Shown piece after piece: positions 1-5,283 of a stretch of 8,315 nucleotides of DNA (position 1 is the stretch's first letter; each line of letters starts with the position of its first letter). Position numbers and translations under genes: made by a program. The notes below the pieces were generated by a model that saw only the letters and a list, made by a program, of their open reading frames with translations, did not search any database and was not told the origin of the DNA. Origin of the DNA: an uncultured Bacillota bacterium (GTDB lineage Bacteria > Bacillota_I > Bacilli_A > RFN20 > CAG-826); contig CASFWS010000040.1 of the NCBI GenBank assembly GCA_949298295.1, positions 1 through 8,315 on the forward strand, in the 5' to 3' direction.

Positions 1-86
1 TCGATATAGGGGACTTCCGATGGTCTCATGCAAGGGGATTGTGGGCCAGTCCGAGGAAAAAGGGAACATCGGCTTTCGAGAAAGGG
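1..86. other. Left-edge region with no assignable gene
   Basis: Purine-rich sequence. Two plus-strand frames stay open to the edge and past 141, but codon use does not resemble the real genes, and the region carries a promoter further right. It could hold the 3' end of a gene or RNA that starts outside the window. Short pairings exist (GGACT 11-15 with AGTCC 48-52; CCGATG 17-22 with CATCGG 67-72), but they match no RNA family I know. Confidence 0.3.
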
Positions 87-115
87 AAGACAGGAAAGGG
101 AGCAAAGGATATAGT
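87..115 (+). promoter_or_regulatory. Sigma-A-type promoter for the zinc-ribbon gene
   Basis: A -35 box AAGACA at 87-92 (4/6 to TTGACA) and a -10 box TATAGT at 110-115 (5/6 to TATAAT) are separated by exactly 17 bases. The predicted transcript starts near 122, leaving a leader of about 20 nt that contains the Shine-Dalgarno sequence AAAGGGGGG (126-134), 7 nt before the ATG at 142. Called by eye; the boxes are seen, their activity is inferred. Confidence 0.5.
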
Positions 116-141
116 AAAGGCAGCGAAAGGGGGGATTCCCG

Positions 142-495
142 ATGCCATATTGCACGAAATGCGGGGCCGAGATGAAGGAAGAAGACGCCTTCTGCCCAAG
201 CTGCGGGAGCCCTAAGGGGGCCGGGACGGCCGTTGCTACGGCCGAGGCTACGAAAGAAAAGGGGCTGACCACCATCGAGACGGTCGCCTTCGTCTTCATG
301 ATCCTCGGGACGGTGTTCGCGGCCATGGGTTTCCTTATCCCCTTGGCTTGGTGCATCCCGATGACCATCTACGCCAAGAAGGCGATGGACGAGAAGCGAA
401 AGATCGACGTCGGCTTCAAGGTGTGCACTCTTATCTTCGTAAGCATCGTGGCCGGGATCCTGCTCCTCTGCCGCGACGAAAAGGACTGCCATTGA
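142..495 (+). CDS. Small zinc-ribbon membrane protein
   Basis: A 117-residue protein of unknown specific function. Residues 4-21 form an N-terminal zinc ribbon with two knuckles, CTKC (Cys4, Cys7) and CPSC (Cys18, Cys21), the spacing of the zinc_ribbon_2/zf-ribbon_3 families. An Ala/Thr/Lys linker (about 23-44) follows. Then comes a hydrophobic stretch at about 47-77, long enough for one or two membrane passes, a charged turn (79-90, KKAMDEKRK), a last membrane segment at about 92-109 and a short charged tail ending in Cys116-His117. The cytoplasmic ribbon plus membrane anchor layout is common in Bacillota and is usually left as hypothetical. The ATG is chosen for the strong Shine-Dalgarno (AAAGGGGGG, 7 nt upstream) and because the ribbon begins right after it. 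The gene appears monocistronic, with its own promoter and terminator. Zinc binding is inferred from the four cysteines; the role is not known. Confidence 0.85.
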   Translation: MPYCTKCGAEMKEEDAFCPSCGSPKGAGTAVATAEATKEKGLTTIETVAFVFMILGTVFAAMGFLIPLAWCIPMTIYAKKAMDEKRKIDVGFKVCTLIFVSIVAGILLLCRDEKDCH

Positions 496-513
496 GGCGA
501 AGGACAAGGAAAT

Positions 514-537
514 AAGGCCGAATGGCCTTTTTCTTTA
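514..537 (+). terminator. Intrinsic terminator after the zinc-ribbon gene
   Basis: A perfect 6-bp stem AAGGCC (514-519) / GGCCTT (524-529) with loop GAAT runs into a T-rich tract (528-537, TTTTTCTTT). It lies 19 nt after the stop of the zinc-ribbon gene. It also sits just past the stop of the convergent metallopeptidase gene (548). Read in that direction the stem is followed only by TTATTT, so it may work weakly both ways. Confidence 0.85.
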
Positions 538-547
538 TCCTCGGAGC

Positions 548-1186
548 TTACTCCTTCTTCTCCCCCTCCCAGCGGTAGTCCCGCCGGAGGAGCTTCTTCC
601 GGCACTTCTCGTAGTCGGGGAAGGCCGAGCGAAGGAGGAGGTGGAAGCCTTTCTGGTGGTCGAAGAAGAAATGATGGGCTAGCTCGTGGACGACGACCGA
701 GTCGACGATATGGGGGTCGTAGGCCATAAGGGATAGGGAATAGGTGATCTTGTGGGTCTTCCGCGAATTGCTCCCGAGGCGGGTGCTCATCTTCCTAAAG
801 CTCACGCGGTAGGGCTCATAGATATCGAGGATGGCCTCGTATTTCCTAGTCGAAGCGAGGACGTAGGCGTAGAAGGCCTTCCGCTCCTCCTTCTCGAGGG
901 CGGGAGTCAAGGGATCAGGATAAAACTTCCCGAGGAAATAGTGGCCGTTCCCGCCCGCGGGGAGGGAAGAAGGCGCCTCGAGAAGGCGGAGAAGGCGAGG
1001 GGCGAGCTCCTCGGCCGCTTTCTGGATGGCGGCCAGGGAAGTCCGATAGGGAGCCGAGACCTTTAGCGAGCGCCCCTCGCCCTTCCGAAAGGAAATCGAG
1101 CGGCATTTCCGGTAGGTCAAAGTCGCGGGAATGCTTTCCCCGCGAAGGGAGACGGCGGTTTCGACGTTTGGATGCTTGCTAGCCAC
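548..1186 (-). CDS. YgjP/SprT-like (DUF45) zinc metallopeptidase
   Basis: Predicted cytoplasmic metallopeptidase of the DUF45/YgjP-like family (212 residues from the GTG start). The N-terminal strand region (about 16-47) has the family pattern of an 'eIP...YRK.RSISF' strand, then a basic turn and 'V.APY'. The catalytic part carries the motif HELAH at 167-171 (H167 and H171 as zinc ligands, E168 as the catalytic acid) and a third ligand, probably H177 in FDHQKGFH. The family's 'W/L-G-S' segment appears as STRLGSNS (about 134-141). Substrates of these enzymes are mostly unknown. Start choice: the frame stays open to a TTG at 1363, but that would overlap the upstream gene's end and translate two strong hairpins into residues unlike the family. 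The GTG at 1186 keeps the full conserved N-terminal strand and has a -10-like box 6 nt upstream. A TTG at 1120 would cut into the domain. The family call is firm, the start is not. Confidence 0.8.
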   Translation of the reverse strand: MASKHPNVETAVSLRGESIPATLTYRKCRSISFRKGEGRSLKVSAPYRTSLAAIQKAAEELAPRLLRLLEAPSSLPAGGNGHYFLGKFYPDPLTPALEKEERKAFYAYVLASTRKYEAILDIYEPYRVSFRKMSTRLGSNSRKTHKITYSLSLMAYDPHIVDSVVVHELAHHFFFDHQKGFHLLLRSAFPDYEKCRKKLLRRDYRWEGEKKE

Positions 1187-1192
1187 TTCCCC

Positions 1193-1221
1193 ATTATCCG
1201 ATGAACAGGCCGGCGCTTCTA
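1193..1221 (-). promoter_or_regulatory. Possible leaderless promoter of the metallopeptidase gene
   Basis: On the minus strand a -10-like GATAAT (1193-1198, 5/6) lies 17 bases from a poor -35 TAGAAG (1216-1221, 3/6). Only 6 nt (GGGGAA) separate the -10 box from the GTG at 1186, so transcription would begin at or next to the start codon. The GGGGAA is too close to the GTG to be a good Shine-Dalgarno. Weak on its own; the similar spacing at 5087 and 6721 adds some weight. Confidence 0.35.
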
Positions 1222-1226
1222 GGGCA

Positions 1227-1271
1227 TTCGGCCTTGAGGGAAGGCCGAAAGCGGCAAGGCAGCGCCGCTTT
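1227..1271 (-). terminator. Two adjoining hairpins downstream of the Hint-protein gene
   Basis: Two perfect inverted repeats abut: TTCGGCCTT (1227-1235) / AAGGCCGAA (1241-1249), 9 bp with a 5-nt loop, and AAAGCGGC (1248-1255) / GCCGCTTT (1264-1271), 8 bp with an 8-nt loop. They share two bases, so the two hairpins may be mutually exclusive. They lie 34-78 nt past the stop of the large minus-strand gene (1305). No long T tract follows either stem on the minus strand (only TTT after the second), so this is at best a non-canonical terminator or an mRNA 3'-end stabiliser. No other gene occupies the 1187-1304 gap. Confidence 0.5.
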
Positions 1272-1304
1272 CCGGCCGCGCCGAAGAAGGGCCCGGGAAG
1301 ACCT

Positions 1305-1988
1305 TCAGGAAGCCGAGAGGCTATCCGGCAGCTTTTCGGCGTAGCGCTCGAGGAGGTAGGCAATCCGCTCGGGCGTTATGAGGCCTTTTCCGAGGGAAAC
1401 GCTCAGGTACTGGAGGTTCAGGGCATAGAAGACCTCTTCCGAAAGGTAGGGAGCGAGCAAGCTGTAGTCGTAAAGGCCGAACTTCTCGATGTCGGCGGCC
1501 TTCTTCGCCTGGTCGACCTTCATGTCGGGTCCCAATTCGAAGATGTTGAAGAGGCCCTCGATGCCGCCGCCGACCCCAAGAAGGCCCTCGGTGAAGAAGT
1601 TGATGTCGTAGGCCGTTCCGATGTCATAGCAGCGGACTTCGCGAACGACGTTTTCGACCTTAAGGAGCCGCGTGAAGGTCCCGTCCTCGAAGTAGAAGGG
1701 ATGCCCGATGAAGGATGAGGCATCTTCGGGGTGGATATAGACGTATTCGTTCAAAATGCCATCGAAGAGGCCGTGCTCCTCCACTATTCCGAGCTCGGTG
1801 CCGTTATCGAAGGTCAAATACGTGACGACTCTCTCGCTCGTCGGCTCGCCGTCGTTGATCAATACCGGCTTCGAGGAGAGGCGCCCGCTTTCGTGGTCGA
1901 AGGTGAGGACTTCTTCCCCGACGCCGACCTCTTCGATCTTTTTCTTCGTGCCGTCGGCCATCGTGACGAGGGTTCCCTCGACGACGCA
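1305..1988 (-). other. Hint (hedgehog/intein-like) domain plus C-terminal helical extension
   Basis: Sub-feature of the large surface protein, residues 837-1063. The first residue, Cys837, follows a Gly/Glu/Pro linker, as the nucleophile of Hint domains does. The block-B segment keeps its His (908), but the usual Thr of 'TxxH' is Val905 (VEEH). The block-F segment ends in LLGVGGG where inteins end in VHN, so Asn-dependent C-terminal cleavage is not expected. Known Hint chemistry would then be an N-S acyl shift at Cys837, followed by hydrolysis or transfer to a nucleophile, as in hedgehog proteins. The 80-odd residues after the fold carry no toxin motif I recognise. From memory this extension recurs in Hint proteins of gut Bacillota; I could not check that. 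Confidence 0.75.
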
Positions 1989-4496
1989 GGGGGGTTCCTC
2001 GCCGCCACCTCCCGACCCGCCGATGAGATGGTCGTCCTGGGAATTGTTATAGAGGCGGACGGCCAACGAAAAGGAGGCATCGATTTCGACGGCTGGGCTT
2101 TCGATGTAGCGTTTCCCACCAGAAAGATCTACATAGCCGCCATCTTCATAAACAGCCGATTCGATCGCCTGAAGCGAGTCAACATCGGTGTAGTTGTCGA
2201 TGTTGCTCGAAGGCCAGGTGACGAGGCCTTCGGCCCGGTAAAGATAGGTATCTAGATTGCAACCGCTCCCAATGATATTGTTGAAGGCCCCGGAAACCCA
2301 ACGGTACTTCAGGTAATGGCCCTTCCGCATGTTGATGTCGACGTTTCCGCCGCCATTGCCGCCGATCGAGCGGAGAACGGTAAAGGTGCCGTCGGCACTC
2401 GAGCTTTCGCTGATTGTCTTCGTCGAGTCGCCGCTCCCCGATTCCCCGTCGCACATGAAGCGTACCGGGACGCCGTCGCCTCCCTTGATGAGGAGTTCGT
2501 AATCGCCGTCTAGAAGATAACGCTCGCCACTTGTGAACATCGTCCCTTCCGACCCCGGAGGTACGCTTGCGAACTCGGCGGATTCGGCCCGGTCGAGGGA
2601 AACGACGCTGAACTCGTGCCCGCCCGGGAGAAGGAAAACGACGGTCTTGGCCTCGAGCTCGAATTCCCCGCCGATCGACCAGCAAGTCTCGTTCCCGCTT
2701 TCGTCGTAGGAATACACCCGGTAGGCGAAAGTCGGGTATTCATAGCCGTTGGGATCGGTCGTGATGGTAAGGGAATACGACTCAAGATAGTCGCCGCGCC
2801 AGCATTCCCGGCCTTCCTCATCTCTCCGGATCAAGACATTGGTCGGGGCTAGCATATAGTGGCGGACTTCGCCGCTTTCCTCGTTGTAGAAGTAAGCCGA
2901 GCCGGGGATACGAACGCTTTTCTGGCTCGAACCTTCAGCAACGGCCCCAACCAGCGAGGAACCGCTGGACACATCGGTGAGGTCGAGGATGGCCGCGCCG
3001 TCCTGACTGCTTGTAAGGATGAGCCCGCCGAAGGTGGCGTTGGCCCCGAGCTTGAAAGTCCCGTTGTTCAAAATGACCCCATCATCATCGACGCTTGGAT
3101 AGGAGGAATTGAGGGTCAGGAGCGTGTCCTTCTGGTAAACGATCAAATCGGCGTCGTTGACGAAAGTTCCGCCCCGGCGCACCTCGATTGCTCCCCCGCC
3201 GAGGAGTTTGATGTCTTTGTCGCTAGTAAGGACGGCGTCTTCGTCGATTGATATCCTTAGGCGGAGGGAAAGCGGCAAATAGATCTCGGAAGTGTCGATG
3301 TCCACGTTGGCGCCCATGGCCGAAATCGCAAAGGCGATCGAGCCCATCGAGCATTTGGCATCGACGTTGATGTAGGTCCGGGCCAGGCTTGCCGTCGTAT
3401 AGGGGAAAGAAGAGGGGCAGTACTCGAAGGAAACGTTGGCGTCGGCATCCTGCTCCCCGCCCGCGAAATAGATGAGGGCCGATTCCGAACTCCCCGACAT
3501 CCGAAGGACGCCAATCTCGATCCTTTTCCCAATGTCGACCCCGCCCGATGAGACATAGACGTGCGATTCCCCGACGAAGCTGCCGCCGCAATCGACCCGC
3601 ACGTAGGTTTGGGTCGTCGGGAAATCGAGGATGTTGATCGGGCAAATGCCGGCCGAATTGAGGCCCTGGAGGGTCGAGAGGCCGCCGAAATCGTAGATGG
3701 CGGTCAGGACAGTCGCTTTCCCGCCCTCGCGGACCCGGATGAAGCGGCTATCCCCGGCATTGGAATGGTCGAGGCCGAAATACGACTGCTCGGGAATGTT
3801 GGCGTTCCTCCGAGTTAACGAAGAAGAGGCCGGGTTTTCGCAGTTGTTCTCCTCGCTTTCGCTGATCTTCCCGTAGTTGGTAAGGGTGCCGGAAACCTCG
3901 ATGGCGGCATTGTTCCCCAGGCAAAGTTCACTGTAGTTGCCGCCGAGGCCAACAGTGCAGAACATCCCTCCTACTTCGAGTGCCCCCACGACTTCAAGGG
4001 TCACGTTGGCAAGGGTAAGCAGGGATTTCCGGTAGCTTTTGACGCCGTTGGCGTCCGAATCGACCATTCTCTTGGTCCTGATACCGCCAAGGGCGGTCGT
4101 GACCCCGTTGTCGTCAAGGCCTTCCAGCTGGTCCCAGGTCGTTCCCTCGTAAGGGAGGGAGAGCGTCGTGTTCGCCGCTACGGTTATGGTGCTAATCGTG
4201 CCGTCGCTTCCTCCGTCGTAGGAATACTCGAATCCCGGGCGATACACAACCTCGACCGAGGTCCCACTTCCTTGGGCTGCGGCGTTCTCAAGGGCTTTAT
4301 CCAGCTCGGAAAAAGTCGCATAGGGAGTCGAGGAGCCGGCGTAATAATTGTCGAAATAGGCTCGGCTCTCGCGGTCGATACCGATCTCGACCCCGGAATC
4401 AGGGGCGGCGTTCACGAAAACGTAAGCGGCCTCGCCAACGCCGAGGACGATAAATGCCGTAAGAAGGCAAGCGAGGCCCGGCCAGCGCCTTTTCAT
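1305..4496 (-). CDS. Large surface beta-helix protein with C-terminal Hint domain
   Basis: A 1063-residue exported protein. Residues 1-30 are a signal peptide or anchor (MKRRWPGLACLL... then GEAAYVFVN). Residues about 48-130 look like the entry to a right-handed beta-helix (SFELDKALE-type start, then a 'LPYEGTT' turn). Residues about 150-560 are repetitive short beta strands rich in Gly, Asn, Ser and Val, as in pectin-lyase-like adhesins. Residues about 565-820 are further beta-rich sequence with scattered cysteines. A Gly-rich linker (GGSGGGGEEPP) leads to Cys837, which begins a Hint domain (837 to about 977). It shows block A (C-x3-GTLV...DGT...I..V..GEEVL.F), a block-B histidine (EEHG, His908) and a block-F-like CYDIGTAYDINFF (956-968). 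A helical extension (about 980-1063, IEKFGLYDY...ISLGKG-like pattern) closes the protein. No terminal His-Asn is present. The ATG at 4496 is chosen because it opens the signal sequence; the frame continues open to a TTG at 4574 without sense. It is probably cotranscribed with the gene upstream, which it overlaps. Likely role: surface adhesion or display with self-processing at Cys837 (inferred). Confidence 0.8.
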   Translation of the reverse strand: MKRRWPGLACLLTAFIVLGVGEAAYVFVNAAPDSGVEIGIDRESRAYFDNYYAGSSTPYATFSELDKALENAAAQGSGTSVEVVYRPGFEYSYDGGSDGTISTITVAANTTLSLPYEGTTWDQLEGLDDNGVTTALGGIRTKRMVDSDANGVKSYRKSLLTLANVTLEVVGALEVGGMFCTVGLGGNYSELCLGNNAAIEVSGTLTNYGKISESEENNCENPASSSLTRRNANIPEQSYFGLDHSNAGDSRFIRVREGGKATVLTAIYDFGGLSTLQGLNSAGICPINILDFPTTQTYVRVDCGGSFVGESHVYVSSGGVDIGKRIEIGVLRMSGSSESALIYFAGGEQDADANVSFEYCPSSFPYTTASLARTYINVDAKCSMGSIAFAISAMGANVDIDTSEIYLPLSLRLRISIDEDAVLTSDKDIKLLGGGAIEVRRGGTFVNDADLIVYQKDTLLTLNSSYPSVDDDGVILNNGTFKLGANATFGGLILTSSQDGAAILDLTDVSSGSSLVGAVAEGSSQKSVRIPGSAYFYNEESGEVRHYMLAPTNVLIRRDEEGRECWRGDYLESYSLTITTDPNGYEYPTFAYRVYSYDESGNETCWSIGGEFELEAKTVVFLLPGGHEFSVVSLDRAESAEFASVPPGSEGTMFTSGERYLLDGDYELLIKGGDGVPVRFMCDGESGSGDSTKTISESSSADGTFTVLRSIGGNGGGNVDINMRKGHYLKYRWVSGAFNNIIGSGCNLDTYLYRAEGLVTWPSSNIDNYTDVDSLQAIESAVYEDGGYVDLSGGKRYIESPAVEIDASFSLAVRLYNNSQDDHLIGGSGGGGEEPPCVVEGTLVTMADGTKKKIEEVGVGEEVLTFDHESGRLSSKPVLINDGEPTSERVVTYLTFDNGTELGIVEEHGLFDGILNEYVYIHPEDASSFIGHPFYFEDGTFTRLLKVENVVREVRCYDIGTAYDINFFTEGLLGVGGGIEGLFNIFELGPDMKVDQAKKAADIEKFGLYDYSLLAPYLSEEVFYALNLQYLSVSLGKGLITPERIAYLLERYAEKLPDSLSAS

Positions 4497-5127
4497 CCGT
4501 TGACCGCTCAAGCCCGAGGGCAAACCGCGGGGCGGCGTCCAGCTGGCTCTCGAAATTGTTCTGGTAGCTCGCAAGGTCGGGAATGCTCAAGCGGAACGAC
4601 ACCTCGAATTCGAGGCGACTTGCGATGTCTAGCTCAACCCCCGCTACCAAAAGGGAGGCACCCGAGGTTTCCGCCGTTCCGGCCGCCGAGCCGTCGACCA
4701 AGGGCTCGAAGGAGACGGTCCCCGAGGAGATGAGGTTTCCTCCAGTCTCCGTCAATTGGAGATTCACCCGGAGATAGCCGTTGGTCAAGAAAGCCTCGTC
4801 CCGAAGCAGCGGATCGCAAATGACGTCGAAAGCAATCATCTCTGTCTCGTAGATCTGGGAATCGGAGAGGAAGCCGTCGCGGCAAAGGGAAAAACCGGCG
4901 CTTTCTTCGGGAACGACCTTGAAAGCGTCGACGACTTCGCCGACTTGAAGCGAAGCCGGGACGCCGGCTTCCCTGATCGGCTCGATGAGGTAGGTGGAAA
5001 ACCCGAGGCTAACGCTCGAAAGGACGGCGGCAGTTAATAACCCCCCCCGAACATTCCGATCCGCGCTTTCCTGCCGAGCCTTTTCATTCCTCGTCAGTAT
5101 AGCCGCAAGGGACAAGATTGTTAACAT
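4399..5127 (-). CDS. Small signal-anchored, beta-rich exported protein (possibly frameshifted at G8)
   Basis: Not a family I recognise by name. Read from the in-frame ATG at 5127 it is 242 residues. A hydrophobic segment at about 28-47 (LLTAAVLSSVSLGFSTYLI) acts as signal anchor. An extracytoplasmic, acidic domain of alternating strands follows (FDVICDPLL, YLRVNLQLTETGGN, LEFEVSFRLSIPD), reminiscent of SipW-dependent TasA/camelysin-like proteins; that likeness is an impression only. Two oddities. First, a run of eight G lies just before the hydrophobic segment, and the better start (ATG at 5087, right behind a good promoter) is out of frame with the body by one base. With one extra G it would give an ordinary signal sequence, MKRLGRKARIGMFGGG joined to the hydrophobic core. 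Second, the frame runs 98 nt into the next gene, and those last residues are Arg/Gly/Pro-rich like a shadow frame. The annotated start is therefore the longest consistent frame, not a firm choice. It is followed by the Hint surface protein and probably cotranscribed with it. Confidence 0.6.
   Translation of the reverse strand: MLTILSLAAILTRNEKARQESADRNVRGGLLTAAVLSSVSLGFSTYLIEPIREAGVPASLQVGEVVDAFKVVPEESAGFSLCRDGFLSDSQIYETEMIAFDVICDPLLRDEAFLTNGYLRVNLQLTETGGNLISSGTVSFEPLVDGSAAGTAETSGASLLVAGVELDIASRLEFEVSFRLSIPDLASYQNNFESQLDAAPRFALGLERSTDEKALAGPRLPSYGIYRPRRWRGRLRFRERRP
5041..5048 (-). repeat. G8 homopolymer tract in coding sequence
   Basis: Eight C on the plus strand (G8 on the coding strand) at the start of the signal-anchor segment of the exported protein. 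It is the longest single-base run I noticed in the window. The frame before it from ATG 5087 reaches a TAA at 5034-5036; a change of +1 (G9) or -2 (G6) would join it to the gene body. Such tracts are typical of slipped-strand phase variation in surface genes, and also of sequencing or assembly indels. Confidence 0.7.
5096..5124 (-). promoter_or_regulatory. Strong sigma-A-type promoter for the two exported-protein genes
   Basis: On the minus strand a -35 TTAACA (5119-5124, 5/6) and a -10 TATACT (5096-5101, 5/6) are separated by exactly 17 bases. Only 8 nt separate the -10 box from an ATG at 5087. Transcription would start 1-3 nt before that ATG, giving a nearly leaderless mRNA. The alternative ATG at 5127 lies upstream of the -35 box, and so would not be on this transcript. 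I see no promoter placed to serve 5127. Confidence 0.6.
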
Positions 5128-5129
5128 CG

Positions 5130-5271
5130 TTTGCCTGCCCACGGGCCTAGAAAGCCCCACCCAATGGCAATTTGCCCTTCCGAAGGCCAAAGGACCAACA
5201 GGCCGAGACGGCGATTTGCCTAAGCAAACAATGGAAAAGCATCCCCGTTTGCCTTATCCTTGTCGGGCAAA
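5130..5271. repeat. Cluster of TTTGCC/GGCAAA elements in the divergent control region
   Basis: The 156-bp gap between the divergent exported-protein and DUF523 genes holds four TTTGCC copies at 5130-5135, 5171-5176, 5215-5220 and 5248-5253. The third forms a small palindrome, TTTGC-CTAA-GCAAA (5215-5228). The fourth pairs with GGCAAA at 5266-5271, and the two arms bracket the -10 box of the DUF523 promoter. The 9-mer AAAGGACCA occurs twice, at 5189-5197 and 5269-5277, exactly 80 bp apart. The placement suggests operator sites or a partly duplicated promoter region; no regulator is identified. Confidence 0.4.
5232..5260 (+). promoter_or_regulatory. Probable promoter of the DUF523-ECF operon
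   Basis: A -35-like TGGAAA (5232-5237, 4/6) and a -10-like TATCCT (5255-5260, 4/6) lie 17 bases apart. Transcription would start near 5267, and the short leader carries the Shine-Dalgarno AAAGGA (5269-5274), 9 nt before the ATG at 5284. The -10 box lies between the inverted arms TTTGCC (5248-5253) and GGCAAA (5266-5271), where a bound protein would block the polymerase. Confidence 0.4.
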
Positions 5272-5283
5272 GGACCAGCTACT

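Noticed and set aside
1..100. A structured RNA from pairings 11-15/48-52 and 17-22/67-72
   Set aside because: The stems are short, the two pairings interleave, and nothing matches the signatures of tmRNA, RNase P, SRP or 6S RNA.
1187..1363. N-terminal extension of the metallopeptidase to the TTG at 1363
   Set aside because: It would overlap the upstream gene by 59 nt and translate the two hairpins into a Ser/Pro/Ala-rich stretch with no family likeness.
1305..1560. A toxin domain after the Hint domain, as in polymorphic toxins
   Set aside because: The 80-odd residues after the Hint fold show no nuclease, deaminase or ADP-ribosyl motif, no small immunity gene follows, and they look like a standard helical extension.
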